From Planococcus lenghuensis (lineage in GTDB: Bacteria; Bacillota; Bacilli; Bacillales_A; Planococcaceae), in the NCBI RefSeq assembly GCF_001999905.1, contig NZ_CP019640.1, positions 2,026,001 through 2,090,000 of the forward strand: a stretch of DNA of 64,000 nucleotides. The letters are read 5' to 3'. A program made the position numbers and the translations under genes. Shown piece after piece: positions 42,206 through 52,336 of the stretch. The notes below the pieces were generated by a model that searched no databases, was not told where the DNA came from, and saw nothing but the letters and a program-made list of their open reading frames with translations. Position 1 is the first letter of the stretch. Every line of letters starts with the position of its first letter.

Positions 42206-43137
42206 TCATTCATATAGGAAATCGTTGATCGCTTGCCGGTTCGCTTCCAAATCGAGTTCAAGTACCGATCCGGCATGCGGATAAGAAGCGTGTGAGTATG
42301 TCCCCTCTGCCGGAATGGTCAAGCGCTCCACTTCTCTGCCGCCAAACAAAGCGAATTTAACGGCTTTCCCCAGCTGATCGGACGCCGTCATATCAGTTTG
42401 TACAGCTCCCTGCACCGCACCGGCGAGTTTCGAATAACCGGTGAACGCCAGCGGTCCGGTAAGCTCTTCCTTCAAGGCACCAATCACTTGCTGCTGGCGG
42501 CGCACCCGGCCGAAATCTCCTTCCGCATCCGCCCGGAACCGGGCATAGCCAAGCAATTCCTGCCCGTTCAGCCGCTGAACACCCGGTGTCAGTGTGACGC
42601 CGATGTTTTCGGACATTTCCTTTTCAACGTCAATCTCCACGCCGTTCGGTGCTGTGATGTTGACAAGCTGTTCAAAGCTTTGGAAGTCGATGAGGGCATA
42701 ATGATGGATCGGAATGCCGAACATTTCACCCAGCGTCTCTTTAAGCAGTTCCACCCCGCCCAAATAATAAGCCGTATTCAGTTTATAATCTTCATAACCT
42801 GGGATCGCTGCATAAATATCCCGCATGAAGGAGATGACTTTCACTTCACTTGTATCTTTATTCCAAGAGGCCACCATAATGGTATCCGTCCGGGACTGCT
42901 CTTCCCCCGGGCATCCGAGCCGAGCAAAAGTATATTTTCAATGTCCCCGCCGGCTTCATCACCGGTGAAGGCAATTTGTTCTTCCGTGTCATCTGCTGTG
43001 GCATGGTAACCGCTCCAGTATTGGAACGTGCTGAAAGCCGTGACAATCAATCCGAAGATCAACAGCAGCAAAAACAGCCGGCCGTACCGGAACTTCCGTT
43101 TTTTCCGCCGTTCGCTTCTGTATTCAATCTCTTCCAT
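42206..43137 (-). pseudogene. LytR-CpsA-Psr (LCP) wall-polymer ligase with one frameshift
   Basis: From the ATG at 43137 (AAAGGAG) the frame gives a cytoplasmic basic tail, one transmembrane helix ([18 protein letters not shown]) and the LCP start [12 protein letters not shown]. It then shifts at the G5 run 42904-42908. Adding one G restores [20 protein letters not shown] and the rest of the LCP domain (SFMRDIYAAIPGYEDYKLNT, the YARFRADAEGDFGRVRRQQ motif with catalytic Arg residues). LCP enzymes attach teichoic acids or capsule to peptidoglycan. The single-base loss in a homopolymer may be a sequencing error; if so this is a normal 310-residue gene. Confidence 0.85.
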
Positions 43138-43281
43138 AGTATATTGGACTCCTTTCCTCCCACACACTCAGACGTAAAACAGGCATGGAAGTTTCCCTTT
43201 TTAATTATAATCGATTTTGATTGCCGGACAACCGGCCAAAGTGATAAAATTCTCTTTATGAACCGAAAGGAGCAAGGTGCG

Positions 43282-43812
43282 ATGAGTGAAAAAGCGACAT
43301 TTGCCGGGGGTTGCTTCTGGTGTATGGTTAAACCGTTCGATTCCTATGACGGCATTGAGCAGGTCGTCTCCGGCTATATCGGCGGTCATGTGGAGAACCC
43401 GTCCTATGAGCAAGTAAAAACCGGCACGACCGGCCATTATGAAGCCGTTGAAATCACATTCGACCCGGCGGTGTTCCCATACGAGCAATTATTGGAGATT
43501 TATTGGCCGCAAGTCGATCCGACCGATGCGGATGGCCAGTTCCAGGACCGGGGTCCCCAATACCGGGCGGCCATTTTCGTCCATAATGAACGGCAACGGG
43601 TACTCGCGGAACAGTCCAAGCAAGAAATTGCTGACAGTGGCCGTTTCAAGAAACCGATCGTGACAGAAATTCTGGATGCCGCCGTCTTTTATCCGGCGGA
43701 AGATTACCATCAGGATTTTTATAAAAAAAGCCCGGATGCATACGCAGAAGACCGGGCCCAGTCCGGTCGGGATGAATTCATCGCCGTTAATTGGCAGAAA
43801 ACAACCAGCTGA
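43282..43812 (+). CDS. msrA: Peptide methionine (S)-S-oxide reductase
   Basis: A 176-residue Msr[17 protein letters not shown] carries the catalytic Cys11, [15 protein letters not shown] and [12 protein letters not shown] follow, and [10 protein letters not shown] is in place. It reduces methionine sulfoxide in proteins using thioredoxin. The ATG at 43282 follows AAAGGAG; a longer frame upstream is not supported. No fused or adjacent msrB is seen. Confidence 0.95.
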   Translation: MSEKATFAGGCFWCMVKPFDSYDGIEQVVSGYIGGHVENPSYEQVKTGTTGHYEAVEITFDPAVFPYEQLLEIYWPQVDPTDADGQFQDRGPQYRAAIFVHNERQRVLAEQSKQEIADSGRFKKPIVTEILDAAVFYPAEDYHQDFYKKSPDAYAEDRAQSGRDEFIAVNWQKTTS

Positions 43813-43830
43813 TCAGCGTATAGAAAAGGA

Positions 43831-43880
43831 GGCTGTCCCAAAAGGTCATGAAGAATGACCTCGAGGGGCAGCCCTTTTTT
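43831..43880 (+). terminator. Terminator after msrA
   Basis: GGCTGTCCC and GGGGCAGCC arms with an inner GGTCAT/ATGACC stem are followed by six T residues. The same GGCTGTCC/GGCAGCC wording occurs in the ends of the dispersed repeats nearby, so it may derive from an insertion-element end. Confidence 0.75.
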
Positions 43881-43904
43881 CTATTCATAAAGAAGTAGCT
43901 GAGG

Positions 43905-44090
43905 TTCGGCCCGGCGGACGCTTTCCGCGGGCACAGCTTCAGCCGCTTCCCTTGCTCCTACGCAAGCTCGTCGCAAACTAAAACCGTTCGCTATGCTCGG
44001 TCCAGGGTCTTCAGCTCGGTGCTCCTGCGCAAGCTCGTCGCAGTAATAACTGCTGGTCCCGCAGGAGTCGCCGCCGGCCTCCCCGCCCTT
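43905..44090. repeat. Intergenic repeat zone with CGCAAGCTCGTCGC motif
   Basis: The 14-base segment CGCAAGCTCGTCGC occurs twice (about 43962-43976 and 44027-44041) amid CG-rich text such as GCGGACGCTTTCCGCGGGC and TCCCGCAGGAGTCGCCG. This style of repeat is scattered between genes in Bacillaceae genomes. No gene is present from 43813 to 44504. Confidence 0.6.
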
Positions 44091-44178
44091 ATGCATTCAT
44101 TCTATAATGGTTGTCTCCTTTAATTAGCTTGGAATGGCAGAAGCCAGCAGAAATGCGAAAACCCCGGACTGCTCCTTC

Positions 44179-44267
44179 GCAAGCGAGTGTTCGTGCAGCA
44201 GAAGCCATTCCGTTATGGAAGAACATCTGGGCAAGATAAGCCTAAGGGCTTTTTGGCCAGCCCCTTT
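44179..44267 (+). repeat. Dispersed 90-bp repeat, copy B
   Basis: Counterpart of 27704-27793, same orientation. It encodes QQKPFRYGRTSGQDKPKGFL in one frame, close to the other copy, and ends in the AAGGGCTTTTTGGCCAGCC terminus. Confidence 0.6.
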
Positions 44268-44504
44268 TTGGTTATACCTACGTGCGATGGGTGATGCATT
44301 AGTGGAAAGCTTTGCGAAGAATCACCAGGATGACCATCCTTTTGGAATGAATCCGGCTCTTGGCAGATCAACTTCTCACCGGCAGTGACTGAGCTGTGAA
44401 CACAGAGAAAAACAATTGAAGATCAGCCGGCTCGTTCCCTCTATCGGAACTTGCGTTCGTCTTCATTTTGCATTAAAATGTCGTCAAAGAAAGGCGGCAG
44501 CACG

Positions 44505-44738
44505 ATGAGACTTGAGATGTGGTCGTACACACGGCGCTATCAGATTAAAGCGATTTTTAATGTCTTTCCGCATGTGACAGTGCTATTCCGGCAGATCGGG
44601 GGCTATTATTTCATTTTTTCCATGAAAGGGCTCACAAAAGACCATTTGCCCGGCCGAAAGGAATATGTACAGATGGAGTATCTGCTCAATAAGGAACTCG
44701 GGCTTTACGACAATTACAGGCAGCGTAAATTCAGGTGA
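44505..44738 (+). CDS. Small conserved-looking protein, unknown family
   Basis: A 77-residue basic protein from MRLEMWSYTRRYQIKA (44505), placed by AAAGGCGG seven bases before the ATG. A single moderately hydrophobic region (FPHVTVLFRQIGGYYFIF) is followed by a charged C-terminus. It may be a cytoplasmic alpha/beta protein. No partner genes. Confidence 0.5.
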   Translation: MRLEMWSYTRRYQIKAIFNVFPHVTVLFRQIGGYYFIFSMKGLTKDHLPGRKEYVQMEYLLNKELGLYDNYRQRKFR

Positions 44739-44863
44739 TTTCAGGTCTTCTTTCCGGAAGGCCTTTTCCGTTTCAGCGGAGACCTGACGGAAAGGCGGGA
44801 ACCGATTGTGTTCCGTGTGCGGCGGGTGCAATTCATGGTATACTCATCTTATTGTGAAATTAA

Positions 44864-46483
<1,620 letters not shown>

Positions 46484-46493
46484 CCAATAAATG

Positions 46494-46526
46494 AAAAGAC
46501 CGGAATCCGCGGATTCCGGTCTTTTT
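46494..46526 (+). terminator. Terminator of the ABC-F gene
   Basis: AAAAGACCGGAATCC and GGATTCCGGTCTTTT form a perfect 15-base-pair stem with a GC loop and further T residues. Confidence 0.93.
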
Positions 46527-46550
46527 ATTGTTTTCAAAGAACATTTTCAC

Positions 46551-46591
46551 ACAAAACAGCCCCCAACCGCTTTCGGCGGGGGCTGTTTTGT
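46551..46591. terminator. Second strong hairpin after the ABC-F gene
   Basis: ACAAAACAGCCCCC pairs with GGGGGCTGTTTTGT, with an inner CCG/CGG and a short loop. It is nearly symmetric and could terminate on either strand, although no gene converges closely on it. Confidence 0.7.
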
Positions 46592-46600
46592 AAGGAATGA

Positions 46601-46705
46601 AAAGCCGGCTCAAATCGTCCGCCCTCCCTGTCTTCCTTAGAACACTTTCACCCACTGCCATTTTGGAGGAGAGCCAGAGTGCGAGGGCGTTTAAGAGCCG
46701 GCTTT
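46601..46705. repeat. Nested inverted repeat, 105 bp
   Basis: Outer arms AAAGCCGGCTC/GAGCCGGCTTT (46601-46611, 46695-46705) are perfect over 11 bases; inner arms CGCCCTC/GAGGGCG (46620-46626, 46683-46689) are perfect over seven. The 56-base core includes a TTTTGGAGGAGAGCC segment. It could be a folded RNA or a miniature transposable element. Confidence 0.5.
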
Positions 46706-46815
46706 AACATCCGTTCTCCCTTACCCTCTGCCTCACTGTACGCTTTATGTTGCAGGATTGATAGCAAACGCACTCCGAAATCGCCGGACTCATACTTTCG
46801 GAAGGGGGCGGGGAT

Positions 46816-46944
46816 TTGTTCAAATAACGGGAATGCTTGTAAAAGCTTTTATTTGCGGATAGAACTTGTTTAATTGCAAATAGAGCCCGCTTACTTGCGA
46901 ATGCGCCGGGATTACTTGCGAAATCAGCGCCCATATTTGCGAAC
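46816..46944. repeat. Degenerate 21-bp-period tandem repeat, locus 1
   Basis: TTGC or TTGT starts recur at 46816, 46837, then 46853, 46874, 46895, 46916 and 46937. Apart from one 16-base step, every interval is exactly 21. The unit starts TTGCGAATA and then varies. A similar array is at 54296. The rest of 46706-47035 holds no gene. Confidence 0.7.
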
Positions 46945-47035
46945 TGCTTTTCAGAAGAAGGAAAAAAGCCTTGCGTACTGCACGCTTTCTTCCGGGAGGA
47001 TTTCCTGCGGTATACGGAACGTACGCAACCTAATT

Positions 47036-47071
47036 AAAAAGAGTGCCGGAAAATGAATTCCGGCACTCTTT
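47036..47071 (-). terminator. Terminator of the YkvA-type gene
   Basis: AAAGAGTGCCGGAA and TTCCGGCACTCTTT form a perfect 14-base-pair stem with a six-base loop, followed by T residues on the minus strand. Confidence 0.9.
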
Positions 47072-47078
47072 CTGTTTT

Positions 47079-47591
47079 TCAAGCGGTTCCTGAAGTTTTG
47101 TTGTCGTTTTGATCATCCGATTTGAGGAAGCGCTTTGCCAGGCCGCCTGCCGGAATTTTCGATACAAGCTTATTGCCCGATTCCACCAGGTTCTGCAATG
47201 TATCCAGCAAATCATCTTCACCAGCCCAATGTTCTTCCAGAATTTCTTTCGGGTAGTTGTTCAGGATTGTGTTCAAGATGAAAGCTGCTACTACCACATC
47301 GTCGAGGAAGCCGCCTGGCCCCAAGAGAAACTCCGGCAAAAAGTCGAGCGGTAGAAAAAAGTACAGGATACCGCTCCCGACCAGCGCCTTGCTTTTCCCA
47401 TCAATGCGGTCATCCATTGCGAGTTTCATCATCAAATGAAACATGTCAGGCGCCAGCATCACATATGGCAGCACTTTGCTGGCCATTCCTTTGTTTTCAG
47501 CCCAATGCCGGATCTGCTCCCGCAGCTTCTGATAAAAATCGTTCTGTTCTTGCCCGCTCGGCAGCGGCTGTGTTAATTGATCATTTGTCAT
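47079..47591 (-). CDS. DUF1232/YkvA-family membrane protein
   Basis: A 170-residue protein whose centre, LVGSGILYFFLPLDFLPEFL then the segment GPGGFLDDVVVAAFIL, is the DUF1232 (YkvA) signature of one or two membrane-associated helices. N- and C-terminal flanks are charged and soluble. Function unknown for the family. A single gene with a good terminator. Confidence 0.85.
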   Translation of the reverse strand: MTNDQLTQPLPSGQEQNDFYQKLREQIRHWAENKGMASKVLPYVMLAPDMFHLMMKLAMDDRIDGKSKALVGSGILYFFLPLDFLPEFLLGPGGFLDDVVVAAFILNTILNNYPKEILEEHWAGEDDLLDTLQNLVESGNKLVSKIPAGGLAKRFLKSDDQNDNKTSGTA

Positions 47592-47650
47592 ATTAATTCC
47601 CCCTCGGCCTTTTTATGTAGTATACCTTTTACAAACTGAACCAAAACACG

Positions 47651-47684
47651 AAAAAAGGAACTGACCCATTTGGGTCAGTTCCTT
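47651..47684 (-). terminator. Terminator of csp
   Basis: AAGGAACTGACCC and GGGTCAGTTCCTT pair perfectly with an AAAT loop, followed by four or more T residues. Confidence 0.92.
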
Positions 47685-47700
47685 GAATTCGAATTGGCTA

Positions 47701-47901
47701 TTACAGCTTAACTACGTTAGCTGCCTGTGGTCCGCGGTTGCCTTCGACAACTTCGAACTCTACGCGCTGGCCTTCTTCAAGTGTTTTGAATCCTTCGCTC
47801 TGGATAGCTGAGAAGTGTACGAATACATCGTCCTCGCCTTCAACTTCGATGAATCCAAAACCTTTTTCTGAGTTGAACCACTTAACTGTTCCTTCTTTCA
47901 C
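47701..47901 (-). CDS. csp: Cold-shock protein
   Basis: A 66-residue CspA/CspB-type OB-fold protein with RNP1 KGFGFIEV and RNP2 VFVHFSAI. It binds single-stranded RNA and DNA and acts as an RNA chaperone. The start is GTG (47901) with GGGAGG eight bases upstream; the longer frame with an AUA-rich extension has no support. Transcription is from a near-ideal promoter 150 bases upstream, through a structured leader (47902-48050), as is usual for cold-shock genes. Confidence 0.95.
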   Translation of the reverse strand: MKEGTVKWFNSEKGFGFIEVEGEDDVFVHFSAIQSEGFKTLEEGQRVEFEVVEGNRGPQAANVVKL

Positions 47902-47963
47902 GTTAAAAACCTCCCATATTGAAAATGTTAAATATATGAATCTCTTTGAAAATTGAAAAAATT

Positions 47964-48014
47964 CACATATTCCAAAAAGTACCGTCACTTACCGATCACT
48001 TTTTGGAATACGTG
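47964..48014 (-). promoter_or_regulatory. Leader hairpin with T tract upstream of csp
   Basis: TATTCCAAAAAGT and ACTTTTTGGAATA pair perfectly over 13 bases, extended past one mismatch by CAC/GTG, around a 17-base loop. On the csp strand it is followed by AATTTTTTC. It therefore has the shape of an attenuator inside the leader, or of a temperature-dependent RNA switch. Confidence 0.6.
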
Positions 48015-48057
48015 AATCGCTGTTTCTGGTAACCATATTAATTCATATCTTGCTTCT

Positions 48058-48085
48058 ATTATACCAGCTTTAAACGGTTTGTCAA
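48058..48085 (-). promoter_or_regulatory. Sigma-A promoter of csp
   Basis: Perfect TTGACA and TATAAT hexamers are separated by 16 bases (minus strand). The predicted transcript starts near 48051. Confidence 0.85.
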
Positions 48086-48101
48086 AGAAATGCCATAAAT
48101 T

Positions 48102-48398
48102 TTATGAAAAATGAACCGGTTGCCCATTGCATAGCCATATCAGTCCGTGATATGTCTGAAGATCATCATCACACGCCTCGCAGAAAACCTGTTCTTCTTC
48201 GGTCCAGAAGGCGATGAATGCCGTCCCTTTGGCCAGATGATGCGGGTACTGGCGCGAAAAAGCTGACTTCTGCTCCTGAAGGAATCTTTCCGCTTCTTCC
48301 CGGGTCTGGAACTCTTGCCGGCTGACAATTTCTTTTTCCCAGCCTTCGAACTGCCACCATGGCTCATACATTGCTTTCATATAAATGACTTCGTACAT
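48102..48398 (-). CDS. DUF1033 family protein
   Basis: A 98-residue protein from MYEVIYMKAMYEPWWQFEGW (48398), the diagnostic start of DUF1033. An AGAGGG site precedes it. A helix with REEAERFLQEQK and a Cys pair in FCEACDDDLQTYHG follow. Function unknown; common in Bacillales and lactic acid bacteria. It lies just upstream of the csp promoter, on the same strand. Confidence 0.8.
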   Translation of the reverse strand: MYEVIYMKAMYEPWWQFEGWEKEIVSRQEFQTREEAERFLQEQKSAFSRQYPHHLAKGTAFIAFWTEEEQVFCEACDDDLQTYHGLIWLCNGQPVHFS

Positions 48399-48576
48399 AC
48401 AACAACCCTCTTTGTGTGTCCTCACAAGCATTCTGCCAAATCCTGTCCGTAATGTCCACTGATTTGATTGGCCGTTAATTTTTGTACTTCCGCGCCGGAT
48501 TGCGTAAAATAGCAGTATACACCTGAAACTTTTCCTATTGCAAACCGTATAATTAAGAGCAGAGGAGGTTGCCCTT

Positions 48577-49275
48577 ATGAAACCGCTCGAAAACTTTCTT
48601 GTCCGTCAGTCAGTAGGTCTTCCATTGATGACGGTTATGTTTCCTGTTCTTTATGCAGGCGCTGAAGTGGGACTCGTTGTGTCCGGTGCGGCAGCCGCCG
48701 GTACGTATATTGCCTCCACCAGTGCGATGAAGCAGCTTCAAGTGACGAATGCATCCAAACGGTTCGGCATGACGCGAAGCGAATTTAAATCCGTCTCCCT
48801 GCAGGTCCGGGGAGCAAAAGCGAAAGTCGCACAGCTCCAAAGCCTTTCTTTCCGGGTCCGGTCCATTTCCGCTTTTAAGCAGCAAATGGAGATGACCCGC
48901 ACCGCCAATAAAATCATTTCAGCTGTTCAGCAAAATCCGCGGAAGTTTTATCAAGCCGGAGATTTCTTTTATTCCCACCTGGATTCCGCTGTTGAACTCT
49001 CATCAAAATATTCCTTGCTGATCGGTCAGTCACTCAAAGATAAAGAAACGAAAATCGCTTTACAGGATACAAGGATTACGCTTCGGGCCTTGACTGATGC
49101 CATGCAGCATGATCTGAAGCAAGTGCTTGCTTCAGACATGGAACAATTGCGCATGGAATTGGATTATGCCCAGCTTTCTATGGAGCGCAAAGAACAGCCG
49201 CAGCTCCTGACAAATGATGATGTCTTACGAAAAGGAGAAATGCCCGATGACACAGAATCAGCCGAACAAAAGTGA
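48577..49275 (+). CDS. xpaC: XpaC-like protein
   Basis: A 232-residue protein of the XpaC family, named for a 5-bromo-4-chloroindolyl phosphate hydrolysis phenotype in Bacillus; the true function is unknown. A hydrophobic segment near residues 12-45 (LPLMTVMFPVLYAGAEVGLV) is followed by a long helical region. AGAGGAGG precedes the ATG. The gene overlaps the next (telA-like) by 29 bases, matching the xpaC-yaaN pair of B. subtilis. Confidence 0.85.
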   Translation: MKPLENFLVRQSVGLPLMTVMFPVLYAGAEVGLVVSGAAAAGTYIASTSAMKQLQVTNASKRFGMTRSEFKSVSLQVRGAKAKVAQLQSLSFRVRSISAFKQQMEMTRTANKIISAVQQNPRKFYQAGDFFYSHLDSAVELSSKYSLLIGQSLKDKETKIALQDTRITLRALTDAMQHDLKQVLASDMEQLRMELDYAQLSMERKEQPQLLTNDDVLRKGEMPDDTESAEQK

Positions 49276-50419
49276 ATTGGATGCATTGCTGGAAACGCCA
49301 TTCGGGATGGAACCGGCTCCAGCCGCCTCCCCCGCCAAAGAGCAGGGGCAGGCTGTCGCGCTCATGGAACGGCTGAATCCTGAAGAACAGGAGAAAGCCC
49401 AGGCACTCGCCAAGCAAATTCCCGCCGGCAATTATGAAGCAATCTTAACATACGGCACAAATGCGCAAATGCAATTATCCCAGTTTTCCCATAAAATGCT
49501 GGACCATGTGCAGAGCAAAGACATCGGACCTGTGGGCGACGTCCTGAATGACCTGATGCGCAAGCTTAAAGAACTGAACCCGGAAGAATTGTCGGACAGC
49601 AAAAAATCCGGCATCCGGAAGTTGTTCAATAAAGCGAAAGTATCCATTCATGAAATGATGACCCGCTATCAGAAACTGAGCACGCAAGTGGACCGCATCA
49701 GCATCCAGCTTGAGCATTCCAAGCGCGGGCTGCTTGAGGACGTGCAGATGCTTGAACAGCTGTACGAGCAGAATAAGACGTATTTTCAGGCGCTGAATGT
49801 TTATATCGCCGCAGCTGAAATTAAACGGGATGAAATCCTGAATGAAGTTCTCCCGGAACTCCGCCGCAAAGCGGAAGCATCGAATGACCAGATGGCTTAC
49901 CAGGAAGTCAATGACATGGCGCAATTTGTCGATCGGCTGGAAAAACGGCTGTATGACCTGCAGCTGTCCCGGCAAATCACCATCCAAAGCGCTCCGCAGA
50001 TCCGGATGATCCAGCAGACAAATCAGACGCTCGCTGAGAAAATCCAATCTTCCGTCATGACGTCCATTCCGCTGTGGAAAAACCAGATTGCCATTGCCTT
50101 GACGCTGAACCGCCAGTCAAAAGCTGTAGAAGCACAGAAACAAGTTACATCGACGACCAACGATCTCCTGCTCAAAAATTCTGAAATGCTGAAGATGAAT
50201 TCAATTGAAACCGCCAAAGAAAATGAACGCGGCATCGTTGAAATCGAGACGCTGAAGCAGACGCAGGAAAACCTGCTGGAAACCATCGAAGAAACATTGC
50301 GCATCCAAGCGGATGGCCGGTCGAAACGAAAAGCGGCCGAAATCGAACTCGGGAAAATGGAAGAAGACCTCAAACACCGCCTGCTGGCCATCGCCGACAG
50401 CCGGGGCAACCAGCAATAA
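49247..50419 (+). CDS. yaaN: TelA/YaaN toxic-anion-resistance family protein
   Basis: A 390-residue, largely helical, cytoplasmic protein of the TelA family, starting at MTQNQPNKSE (49247; AAAGGAG nine bases upstream). Long coiled-coil segments, SKRGLLEDVQMLEQLYEQNK and IQSSVMTSIPLWKNQIAIAL are typical. Relatives contribute to tellurite and envelope-stress tolerance, but the mechanism is unresolved. It is translationally coupled to xpaC and followed by a terminator. Confidence 0.9.
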   Translation: MTQNQPNKSELDALLETPFGMEPAPAASPAKEQGQAVALMERLNPEEQEKAQALAKQIPAGNYEAILTYGTNAQMQLSQFSHKMLDHVQSKDIGPVGDVLNDLMRKLKELNPEELSDSKKSGIRKLFNKAKVSIHEMMTRYQKLSTQVDRISIQLEHSKRGLLEDVQMLEQLYEQNKTYFQALNVYIAAAEIKRDEILNEVLPELRRKAEASNDQMAYQEVNDMAQFVDRLEKRLYDLQLSRQITIQSAPQIRMIQQTNQTLAEKIQSSVMTSIPLWKNQIAIALTLNRQSKAVEAQKQVTSTTNDLLLKNSEMLKMNSIETAKENERGIVEIETLKQTQENLLETIEETLRIQADGRSKRKAAEIELGKMEEDLKHRLLAIADSRGNQQ

Positions 50420-50458
50420 AAAAAGCCAGCTTCCTCATAAAAAGAGGAGCTGGCTTTT
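50419..50458. terminator. Bidirectional terminator between telA and the VWA gene
   Basis: AAAAGCCAGC and GCTGGCTTTT, extended by CCTC/GAGG past a bulge, have T runs on both strands. Confidence 0.88.
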
Positions 50459-50470
50459 CGTGTGTCTCCT

Positions 50471-52321
50471 TCAGCCGGATTGCACAACAAGATGAAGTGT
50501 GCGTTTCAGCAGCCTTAATGTCTGTTCGGTGAATTGTTCCAGTGAACCGGCACTGACTGACCGGTTGCCATACATCGTACGGAATAGTTCCGCCTGTTCT
50601 TCCGTGACGTTTTCGGTGTTCAGGAACAAATGCAGCACTTCAATCCCGGCTTTATTGGCATCCGTTACAGCAGAGGCAGTATCCACGATGCCGTTCTGCG
50701 CATAATTATAAGCGGATGGTTCTCCGTCTGAAAACACGAGCAGGAATTTATGTTTTTCCTGCCGCTTCTGCATGCGGCCCATCATCCAGCGGATTGCAAA
50801 ACCATCCCGGTTATCTTCGTGTGCATCGAGCGAGAAAATGCTTGTTGCGTGGTCGGCCACACCGTCTTCAAAGCGGTGGATCCATTCAAACCGATTGGGC
50901 TGGCGATCCTCGTCCGCTTCAAAGGCATCCTCGTAAAACAGCACAATCTCATGCGGTATATCGAGTTTACGCAGCACGTCATGAAACAAGAGCACCGCCT
51001 GCTTCGTTTCTTCCAGCTTATCGATCATGGAAGCGGAGCCATCGACAAGGAGGCCGAATACCGCATCGAGTTTGCCGGACGGTGCCGATTTCCGGTAAAA
51101 CGGCTTCGGGCGGTCTTCGGTGGCAATGCCGGTCAGTTTCTTAGACAGCCGGCCGCTCATCAGGTTCACCCGGGCGCTTTGCTCTTTCTGCTGCATCCGC
51201 TTCCGCAGCTCTTTCAGCAGCGCCCGCACGTGAGGTTCCTGACGGAGCCGCACCTGTTCTGCCGCCGGCCGGGTGGCGGAATCCGCTTGAATCCGCTGTT
51301 CTTCATAAACTACATTTTCATGTTCGCGGCCAAATGATTTACCGGCTTTCTTTTCCTGTGTTCCGGTTTTGCGGTCGGTCGCCTCCCCGCTTTCCTTATG
51401 CTCGCCTTCTGACTCCCCGCGGGCCGTGGAGTGAACTTCCGCGCCGCCCTCTTCTTCCCGGCCGCCCGTCGCTTCGGCGGAATCACCCCGTTCAAGTTCA
51501 AACTCCAGCGCCTGGTCGGATTCCGATTCCATCTCGCGATGCCATGCCTGAAACCATTCTTCCACGGTCTCGAGTTTTTCTTCCACTTCATTTTCCGTCT
51601 CTGCCCCTTTATGCTCCCGTGGTTTCGGCAGTTTTTCCGGCGGATCACCGAATGTGTAATACGTGTGGATCATATCGGACTGGAATAAAAATTCGATCCG
51701 GTCCATCATCGCATCGACAATCCGGCCAGCGTCCCGCGTGCTTGCTGCATCGTACATGCCGGTCCATTGATTGAATAGCATGTCATCCAGTGTGTTGCCA
51801 TCCGGCCGACCGTCACGGAGTGCCAGGTAAGCGGCATTCAAAAGCGCATCGGCATGGAAGCCTTTTTGCCGGTTGATGGCGTATTGCTGGCTGTGAAATT
51901 CTGCGTACACCGATTCCCGCAAATCGAACATTGAATTCGTGCCCGGTCGCTGTTTCCGAATTTTTTCGGACAGGCGAAATTCTTCAGCGCATAATAAAAG
52001 CTGCGTGCGGAGCTCCGGCAGCGGTGACCGTTTCGCTGAAAAAGTCTGCCAGGCATCGAGACTGAAATGCCGCCAGTAGCCGGCCGCCAGTAAATACACA
52101 TCCGATAAATAGCCGTTTCTCACCGTCTCGGGGTTTCGATGTTTCCAGAACACGGAAATGGAGACAGCGGATTCAGTCGGCCGCAGTTCCAGCAATTTCC
52201 GCATCGTCAACTGCAGATATGGCGCATCGGCCAATGCCCGTGCCAGAGTTTCCAGCCGGTTCAGCAATGCCGCATCCACGGTTTCATTATTGAATTGGAT
52301 AAATCTATTGACTGAAGCCAT
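50471..52321 (-). CDS. yojO: VWA-domain protein (YojO/CobT-like), MoxR partner
   Basis: A 616-residue protein from MASVNRF (52321; AGGTGA upstream). An N-terminal helical region, a highly charged linker (about residues 250-345) and a C-terminal von Willebrand A domain with the metal-ion site DGSAS near residue 425 are visible. MoxR ATPase plus VWA pairs act as chaperone-like machines that insert metals or remodel complexes. The AAA gene lies 15 bases upstream and the odhAB genes follow further on, the order found as yojN-yojO-odhAB in B. subtilis. Its client here could be the 2-oxoglutarate dehydrogenase complex, but that is inference. Confidence 0.87.
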   Translation of the reverse strand: MASVNRFIQFNNETVDAALLNRLETLARALADAPYLQLTMRKLLELRPTESAVSISVFWKHRNPETVRNGYLSDVYLLAAGYWRHFSLDAWQTFSAKRSPLPELRTQLLLCAEEFRLSEKIRKQRPGTNSMFDLRESVYAEFHSQQYAINRQKGFHADALLNAAYLALRDGRPDGNTLDDMLFNQWTGMYDAASTRDAGRIVDAMMDRIEFLFQSDMIHTYYTFGDPPEKLPKPREHKGAETENEVEEKLETVEEWFQAWHREMESESDQALEFELERGDSAEATGGREEEGGAEVHSTARGESEGEHKESGEATDRKTGTQEKKAGKSFGREHENVVYEEQRIQADSATRPAAEQVRLRQEPHVRALLKELRKRMQQKEQSARVNLMSGRLSKKLTGIATEDRPKPFYRKSAPSGKLDAVFGLLVDGSASMIDKLEETKQAVLLFHDVLRKLDIPHEIVLFYEDAFEADEDRQPNRFEWIHRFEDGVADHATSIFSLDAHEDNRDGFAIRWMMGRMQKRQEKHKFLLVFSDGEPSAYNYAQNGIVDTASAVTDANKAGIEVLHLFLNTENVTEEQAELFRTMYGNRSVSAGSLEQFTEQTLRLLKRTLHLVVQSG

Positions 52322-52336
52322 GTACTTCACCTGTTT

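Noticed and set aside
44134..44388. 84-codon ORF in the repeat zone
   Set aside because: It overlaps the dispersed repeat, has no ribosome site, and its composition is that of non-coding repeat DNA.
46816..46944. CRISPR array
   Set aside because: The 21-base period has no conserved repeat separated by unique spacers and no cas genes are in the window.
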